Positions 7,596-12,286 of a DNA stretch of 12,286 nt are shown here, in pieces; position 1 is the first letter of the stretch; each line of letters starts with the position of its first letter. Below the pieces are notes generated by a model. It searched no databases, was not told the origin of the DNA, and was given only the letters and a program-made list of their open reading frames with translations. Made by a program: the position numbers and the translations under genes. Location of the stretch: positions 1-12,286 of the forward strand of contig JAGLFC010000079.1 in NCBI GenBank assembly GCA_023144715.1, written 5' to 3'. The DNA comes from Gammaproteobacteria bacterium. Lineage in GTDB: Bacteria; Pseudomonadota; Gammaproteobacteria; GRL18.

Positions 7596-7615
7596 TATTC
7601 CTAAGATATTCCTAA
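7596..7615 (-). repeat. Duplicated Shine-Dalgarno 9-mer before rpsO
   Basis: TTAGGAATA occurs twice on the minus strand, at 7615-7607 and 7604-7596, eleven bases apart. The nearer copy places AGGA 7 bases before the rpsO ATG and is the functional candidate. The farther copy, with AGGA 18 bases before the ATG, is too distant for initiation at this start. It could be a ribosome standby site or chance in an AT-rich leader. Confidence 0.5.
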
Positions 7616-7633
7616 AACATTAAAGGGTCAGAA

Positions 7634-7666
7634 TAAATAGCATCTTTTATAAAGACTGTCTATTTA
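7634..7666 (-). promoter_or_regulatory. Hairpin in the rpsO leader, candidate S15 autoregulatory element
   Basis: In the leader RNA T-A-A-A-T-A-G (7666-7660) pairs with C-T-A-T-T-T-A (7640-7634). Inside it G-T-C-T-T-T (7656-7651) pairs with A-A-A-G-A-T (7647-7642), with a G-U pair at its base. A 3-by-1 internal loop separates the stems, giving 13 pairs in all. The hairpin ends 42 bases before the rpsO start. S15 is known to bind leader structures of its own mRNA in several bacteria, using a G-U/G-C feature. That this is the binding site is inferred from position and structure only. Confidence 0.4.
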
Positions 7667-7728
7667 AACCAATAGGCTCAACTAAAGGATGAAGTGATAT
7701 TTTCGTATCGACTCCAAACACGGTAAGC

Positions 7729-7757
7729 ATTTTACCTGCTTGATACACTGATAACAA
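7729..7757 (-). promoter_or_regulatory. Sigma70 promoter for rpsO(-pnp)
   Basis: On the minus strand a -35 box TTGTTA (7757-7752) and a -10 box TAAAAT (7734-7729) are separated by exactly 17 bases; they match consensus at 4 of 6 and 5 of 6 positions. Transcription would start near 7722, about 130 bases before the rpsO ATG. Two overlapping 5-bp inverted repeats cover the -10 region (7737-7741 with 7725-7729, and 7732-7736 with 7722-7726). They could form a hairpin or an operator, or be chance. Confidence 0.6.
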
Positions 7758-7794
7758 GCAAATAACTTCTGGAAAACAAATCACTTATAAAAAA

Positions 7795-8754
7795 CTATAA
7801 AAAAATTAAACGTTTAGGTTTTAAATAATGATCCTTATCTAAAATCGCAAGTGCAATAAGAATATGATTAAAATAAAGACGATAATGTTCAGAAGTAATG
7901 CTTTGAGTAGAATTTTTTATCGGTAGCTCTATAGGAATACCATGTTGAATCTGCTTATATTGACTTTCATTGAGTTCAAGAGCAGGAATAGTTTGTATCG
8001 CGGTATCGGTGGGTAATAAAAGTTGATCCATCCTGACTTGTTTTTCAGGTGTTAGTACTTCATCAGAATCAAATTGTTCATAGAGTTGTTCAATGGTGAT
8101 TGATTGAGCAAGAGAAAAAGGCCCTGAATCAATACGACGTAACGCAGTAATATGTGCACCACACCCTATTTTTAAGCCAATATCTTCACATAAAGTACGA
8201 ATATAGGTACCTTTGGAACAATGGACTTCTATTTCAATAAAAGAAGTGTCTTGATCGCTCAAAGAATAATTCATTAATTGTATAGAAAATAAATGAATAC
8301 GCCGAGATTTTCGTTCAATTTCAATGCCTTTTCGAGCATATTCATATAAAGGACGACCCTTATGTTTTAATGCTGAAAACATTGGAGGAGTTTGATCTTG
8401 CTCACCTTCAAAAGAGGCAAGTAACGCAAGGATCTGTGTTTTATTCAATTCAGGAATAGGTTTTGAATCTATCACGTCACCCTCAGAATCACCTGTTGTC
8501 GTGACTGAACCCAACCGACACTTAGCTCTATAGCGTTTTTCTGCATCCAATAAATAATGAGAAACTTTAGTCGCTTCCCCCAAACATATCGGTAAAACAC
8601 CTGTTGCTAAGGGATCTAAACTGCCTGTATGACCCGCCTTTTGTGCTTGAAAGAGACGTTTTACTTTTTGAAGTGCTGAGTTAGAGGAAATACCAGAAGG
8701 CTTATCTAAAATTAAAATACCATTAACTAAACGACCTTTTTTCCTTCGTGCCAT
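7795..8754 (-). CDS. truB: tRNA pseudouridine(55) synthase TruB
   Basis: TruB converts U55 in the T-loop of nearly all tRNAs to pseudouridine and also aids tRNA folding. The 319 residues (E. coli 314) begin with the family block G-I-L-I-L-D-K-P-S-G, followed by the catalytic motif G-H-T-G-S-L-D-P-L-A-T-G-V-L-P with nucleophile Asp47. The Y-R-A-K segment around residues 74-77 and C-S-K-G-T-Y-I-R-T-L in the core are also family hallmarks. The C-terminal part (from about 250) is the more variable RNA-binding extension. The gene follows rbfA by 28 bases. Its ATG has no recognisable ribosome binding site, so translation may depend on coupling with rbfA. It ends the nusA-side unit; no clear terminator is seen before the rpsO promoter. 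Confidence 0.97.
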   Translation of the reverse strand: MARRKKGRLVNGILILDKPSGISSNSALQKVKRLFQAQKAGHTGSLDPLATGVLPICLGEATKVSHYLLDAEKRYRAKCRLGSVTTTGDSEGDVIDSKPIPELNKTQILALLASFEGEQDQTPPMFSALKHKGRPLYEYARKGIEIERKSRRIHLFSIQLMNYSLSDQDTSFIEIEVHCSKGTYIRTLCEDIGLKIGCGAHITALRRIDSGPFSLAQSITIEQLYEQFDSDEVLTPEKQVRMDQLLLPTDTAIQTIPALELNESQYKQIQHGIPIELPIKNSTQSITSEHYRLYFNHILIALAILDKDHYLKPKRLIFL

Positions 8755-8782
8755 AGTTTATGCCATGCTTAATAAATATTAT

Positions 8783-9187
8783 TTAATGATTGTCTTCTGA
8801 ATCACTGCGTTTATGATCATCTGACACAGCATTATCAATGAGTTGACTTAGATGAATACCTTTTTCAATGGAAACATCATAGCGAAAGTCTAAAGTGGGT
8901 ACAACACGCAATTTTATTCTTTGTCCCAATTCATAACGAAGAAAACCAGAGGCCTTTTTTAAAGCTTGCTTGACCTGTTTTTTATGTTCGATGACAGTGT
9001 CATTATCTTTATCAATATTGATAATGGTATAAAATACTTTTGCCAGTCCCATATCACGCGTCACATCGACAGCAGTAATAGAAATCAATGACAAACGCGG
9101 ATCTTTTATTTCACGTGTTAATAAAGTCGCCAACTCACGTTGAATAAGCTCTCCAACACGACGACTACGGCTATAATCAGCAGGCAT
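8783..9187 (-). CDS. rbfA: 30S ribosome-binding factor RbfA
   Basis: RbfA is a small KH-fold assembly factor. It binds the immature 30S subunit near the 5' end of 16S rRNA, promotes late maturation and is important in the cold. The 134 residues match E. coli RbfA (133) in length and carry the family hallmarks: the opening S-R-S-R-R-V-G-E-L-I-Q-R-E, the D-P-R-L-S block near residue 30, and L-R-Y-E-L-G-Q-R-I-K-L-R-V-V-P-T-L-D-F. The C-terminus is charged and probably disordered. The ATG at 9187 lies two bases after the infB stop; AGGA within the end of infB serves as ribosome binding site at a 10-base spacing. This spacing implies translational coupling to infB. Confidence 0.97.
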   Translation of the reverse strand: MPADYSRSRRVGELIQRELATLLTREIKDPRLSLISITAVDVTRDMGLAKVFYTIINIDKDNDTVIEHKKQVKQALKKASGFLRYELGQRIKLRVVPTLDFRYDVSIEKGIHLSQLIDNAVSDDHKRSDSEDNH

Positions 9188-9189
9188 TC

Positions 9190-11847
9190 TTATAAAGTCC
9201 TTTTCACTTGAATACGCTCATACACTTCAATTTGATCGCCTTCTTTCACATCATTGTAGTTTTTCACACCAATACCACATTCAATGCCTGACTTAACTTC
9301 TTGAACATCATCTTTAAAGCGTCTGAGTGATTCCAATTCACCTTCATAGATTACGACATTATCACGCAATACACGAATAGGACTACTACGCTTCAATGTG
9401 CCTTCAATCACCATACAACCTGCAATTGCACCTAATTTAGGTGAGCGGAAGACATCACGTACTTCAGCAACACCGACAATATTCTCTTTAAATTCAGGGG
9501 ATAACATACCCGTCATAGCAGATTTTATTTCATCTAAAATATCATAAATAACACTATAATAATGCAAATCAACTTCTTCTGCCTCAATGATCTTTCGGGC
9601 GGATACTTCAGCACGCACATTAAAACCAATAATAATCGCATTAGATGCCACCGCAAGTTGTGCATCAGAGACATTGATACCTCCGACACCATCGGCAACA
9701 ATATTGACTTTAATTTCATCGGTTGATAGCTTTCTTAAAGAATCAGCAATGGCTTCAACCGAACCTTGTACATCTGCTTTAAGAACAATATTCACATTCT
9801 GAACATGACCACTTTCCATTTTGCTAAACATATTTTCTAATTTAGCGGCTTGCTGTCGTGCCAATTTAGTATCACGGTATTTACCTTGACGAAAGAGAGC
9901 CACTTCACGTGCTTTACGCTCACTTTTCACTACAAGAACTTCTGAACCTGCGGTCGGTGTTCCTGATAAACCTAACACTTCAACAGGGATGGAAGGTCCT
10001 GCGTGTTTAATCATTCCACCATTTTCGTCCATCATGGCACGAATACGACCATGATCCTGACCCGCAATAATAATATCACCTTTATTCAATTGACCACTTT
10101 GTACTAAAATGGTGGCCACTGTACCACGTCCCTTATCAAGACGAGATTCAATCACAATACCTTTTGCAGGACCATCAGGTACGGCTTCAAGTTCCATCAT
10201 TTCAGCAGTCACAGAAATAGCATCCAGTAAATCATCAATGCCCTGCCCTGTTTTCGCTGATACAGGCATAAACATAACATCACCACCCCAGTCTTCTGGA
10301 ATGACATCTAAAGCTGACAATTCATTTTTTGCACGTTCTGGATCGGCAGCTTCTTTATCAATTTTATTAACGGCAACAATAATCGGTACATTAGCAGCTT
10401 TAGCATGTTGTACTGCTTCTTTAGTTTGTGGCATAACACCATCGTCGGCAGCAACAACAACAATCACAATATCCGTTGCATTTGCACCACGAGAACGCAT
10501 AGAGGTAAAAGCAGCATGTCCTGGTGTATCTAAAAAGGTAATCATACCTTTATCAGTATCAACATGGTAGGCACCAATATGTTGTGTAATACCCCCTGCT
10601 TCTCCTTCGGCAACTTTTGCTTCACGAATATAATCAAGTAATGAAGTTTTACCATGGTCAACATGACCCATAATAGTGACAACAGGTGCACGACCTTCTT
10701 TCACCCCTTCAACATGCTCTTCCATGAGATTTTCTTCAATCTCTTCATCTTTCATCAAAACAGGCACATGCCCCATTTCTTCAATCAGAATAGAAGCAGT
10801 TTCTTGATCGAGCATTTGGTTAATAGTGACCATACTACCCAAATTCATCATAATTTTAATGACTTCGCCTGCTTTAACAGACATTTTTTGTGCTAAATCA
10901 CCCACTTTAATGGTTTCTGGTATTTCAACATTAATTATTTTGACTTCTGTTGGTTTTTCAAAAACATGGCGTGTTTCTATTTCTGGTGCATTAAAGCGTT
11001 TTTTCTTAGCTTTTCCTTTTCCTTTTCTAAACTGTTTATTAGCAGAATATTTGGGCTTATCTGGATGTCTCTTAGCAGGATCAACCTTAGGCTTATTAGT
11101 ATTTGCTGGCTTACTTGCATTAGTTGATTCATTTGTTTTAGTGTTAGAAACAGGTTTAGAAGCCACCTTAGGTGTCACTTTAGGTTTTGCTTTTGGCTTA
11201 GGTGCTGCTCGACCACCTCTAGGCGCTTCTTTTAAAATAGGTTTCGTCTGTTTTCTTGCTAATTTTTCAATTTCTTTGGTTTCTATTTTTGCTGCTTTGA
11301 TACGAGCTTCTTCATCTAATTTTAATTGTTTTTCTGCGGCTTCATCTTCAAGACGTTTTTTCTCAGCCTCTATTTTAGCTTGTTTACGATCTTTTTCAGC
11401 CTGAACTTCTGCTTCTTGCTGAGATTTTAAATTTTCTTCTTGCTGTATTTGACTCGTCTCTTCTGCTTTTTTTGCTTCTTGTGTAAGACGTCTTGCTTCA
11501 AGTAATTCAGCATCCGCTTCTGAAATAGGTGTTTCAACTTTAGTACGCTTTACATAAGTCCGTTTTTTTCTGACTTCAACTTTTACTTTACTCGTAGTAC
11601 GAGTCGTATTAGAGGTAGCGGTTAATTCACTGGTTGTTTTACGACGCAACGTTATTTTATTGGGTGATGCCTTACTCACTGAACCGTGCTTATCTCGTAA
11701 ATACGTCAATAATTGTTGTTTTTGATCATCACTAATTTTTGAATCAGCATTTTTAACTATAATCCCTGCACTGTGCATCTGTTCAATTAAGCGCTTAACG
11801 GGAGTACCGACTGTTTCGGCAAATTCTTTTACTTTTGTTTCTGACAT
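9190..11847 (-). CDS. infB: Translation initiation factor IF-2
   Basis: IF-2 is a GTPase that places fMet-tRNA on the 30S subunit and promotes 50S joining. The 885 residues (E. coli 890) start with an IF2-N domain (about 1-53). A long charged, Lys/Glu/Ala-rich coiled-coil and Pro/Lys linker follows (about 85-285), then a second IF2-N domain (about 300-366). The GTPase domain carries G1 G-H-V-D-H-G-K-T (394-401), switch I G-G-I-T-Q-H-I-G (418-425), G3 D-T-P-G-H (440-444), G4 N-K-I-D (494-497) and G5 S-A-K (530-532). Domains II, III and the fMet-tRNA-binding C-terminal domain complete it. The start at 11847 has GAGGAG upstream at a 9-base spacing. It lies 22 bases after nusA and 2 bases before rbfA. 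Shorter IF-2 forms from internal starts are known in E. coli; none is called here. Confidence 0.98.
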   Translation of the reverse strand: MSETKVKEFAETVGTPVKRLIEQMHSAGIIVKNADSKISDDQKQQLLTYLRDKHGSVSKASPNKITLRRKTTSELTATSNTTRTTSKVKVEVRKKRTYVKRTKVETPISEADAELLEARRLTQEAKKAEETSQIQQEENLKSQQEAEVQAEKDRKQAKIEAEKKRLEDEAAEKQLKLDEEARIKAAKIETKEIEKLARKQTKPILKEAPRGGRAAPKPKAKPKVTPKVASKPVSNTKTNESTNASKPANTNKPKVDPAKRHPDKPKYSANKQFRKGKGKAKKKRFNAPEIETRHVFEKPTEVKIINVEIPETIKVGDLAQKMSVKAGEVIKIMMNLGSMVTINQMLDQETASILIEEMGHVPVLMKDEEIEENLMEEHVEGVKEGRAPVVTIMGHVDHGKTSLLDYIREAKVAEGEAGGITQHIGAYHVDTDKGMITFLDTPGHAAFTSMRSRGANATDIVIVVVAADDGVMPQTKEAVQHAKAANVPIIVAVNKIDKEAADPERAKNELSALDVIPEDWGGDVMFMPVSAKTGQGIDDLLDAISVTAEMMELEAVPDGPAKGIVIESRLDKGRGTVATILVQSGQLNKGDIIIAGQDHGRIRAMMDENGGMIKHAGPSIPVEVLGLSGTPTAGSEVLVVKSERKAREVALFRQGKYRDTKLARQQAAKLENMFSKMESGHVQNVNIVLKADVQGSVEAIADSLRKLSTDEIKVNIVADGVGGINVSDAQLAVASNAIIIGFNVRAEVSARKIIEAEEVDLHYYSVIYDILDEIKSAMTGMLSPEFKENIVGVAEVRDVFRSPKLGAIAGCMVIEGTLKRSSPIRVLRDNVVIYEGELESLRRFKDDVQEVKSGIECGIGVKNYNDVKEGDQIEVYERIQVKRTL

Positions 11848-11869
11848 GATTTAATGCTCCTCGTCTTAA

Positions 11870-12286
11870 TTACTGCTTATCTTTTGATGCAACATCTTGC
11901 TTTGCTATATCTTGTTCTGCTGATTCATTATCTTCTGCAAACCAAGGCGCACGAGCCGTCATAATTAATTCAGCGGCTTGTTTTTCATCCATACCTTCTA
12001 TTTCTAGCAAATCATCTACTGATTGCTCTGCTAAATCTTCCATTGAAATAATATTTCGAGAAGATAATTGATGTGCTAATTGTTCGTTCATACCTTCCAT
12101 TTCTAAAAGATCTTTGGCTGGTTCTGAATCACCTAATTGTTCTTCGTCAGAAATAGCCTTAGTGAGTAAAACATCCTTAGCACGCTCACGCAATGCGATC
12201 ACTATTTCTTCATCCAGAGCTTCAATATCTAACATTTCTTGTAATGGCACATACGCCACTTCTTCTAATGATGTAAAGCCTTCATT
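11870..12286 (-). CDS. nusA: Transcription termination/antitermination factor NusA (C-terminal part, cut by window edge)
   Basis: NusA binds RNA polymerase and nascent RNA and modulates pausing, intrinsic termination and antitermination. Only the last 138 residues are in the window; the frame is open to base 12286, so the start lies outside. The sequence contains the helix-hairpin-helix-like acidic repeats AR1 and AR2 of proteobacterial NusA: G-F-T-S-L-E-E-V-A-Y-V-P then L-R-E-R-A-K, and the paired L-L-E-M-E-G-M and L-L-E-I-E-G-M blocks, followed by A-P-W-F. In E. coli these repeats contact the alpha-subunit C-terminal domain and regulate RNA binding. A GTG at 12259 lies within this conserved block and is an internal Val, not the start. 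A charged tail ends 22 bases before infB, as is usual. Confidence 0.96.
   Translation of the reverse strand, partial: NEGFTSLEEVAYVPLQEMLDIEALDEEIVIALRERAKDVLLTKAISDEEQLGDSEPAKDLLEMEGMNEQLAHQLSSRNIISMEDLAEQSVDDLLEIEGMDEKQAAELIMTARAPWFAEDNESAEQDIAKQDVASKDKQ

Noticed and set aside
7667..7794. A terminator for truB just after its stop codon
   Set aside because: T runs overlap the truB end, but no GC-containing stem precedes them on the minus strand, so read-through into rpsO cannot be excluded.
10109..11404. Plus-strand ORFs opposite infB (10109-10570, 10654-10896, 10826-11404)
   Set aside because: They are shadows of the infB coding frame with no ribosome binding sites and no recognisable protein features; infB is clearly the real gene.
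11870..12259. A complete 129-residue gene starting with GTG at 12259
   Set aside because: The frame stays open to the window edge and the residues before the GTG continue the conserved NusA repeat, so this is the end of nusA.

Overview
The window looks like chromosomal DNA from an AT-rich gammaproteobacterium. The evidence is the gene order nusA-infB-rbfA-truB-rpsO-pnp, protein sequences that align by eye with their E. coli counterparts, an acidic-repeat NusA C-terminus of the proteobacterial type, and a proton-driven RND efflux permease. The genus cannot be fixed from the sequence alone. No tRNA, rRNA, CRISPR array, insertion sequence or phage gene was seen.

Right half (about 5098-12286, all minus strand): the conserved transcription/translation operon, read from high to low coordinates. 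It holds the 3' end of nusA (cut by the window edge), infB, rbfA, truB, then a 203-base gap with a good sigma70 promoter and a structured leader, then rpsO, a terminator-like hairpin, and pnp. The first four genes are tightly packed (gaps of 22, 2 and 28 bases). rpsO and pnp form a second unit, as in E. coli, where S15 and PNPase each control their own mRNA. Together these genes cover transcription elongation and antitermination (NusA), initiation (IF2), 30S maturation (RbfA, S15), tRNA modification (TruB) and RNA decay (PNPase).

Centre (3435-5024, plus strand): a lone gene for a predicted exported 529-residue protein of unknown function. It has a signal peptide, three 22-residue Thr/Lys-rich repeats, three 62-residue acidic/Thr-Val-rich repeats and a C-terminal domain without tandem repeats. 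It converges on pnp, and a perfect 13-bp hairpin separates the two genes. It is the least explained element of the window.

Left (64-3192, minus strand): an RND-family inner-membrane efflux permease, transcribed divergently from the repeat-protein gene. No membrane-fusion-protein gene lies upstream of it in the window. At the very left edge a strong ribosome binding site and an ATG suggest that another gene of the same operon begins at base 15 and runs out of the window.
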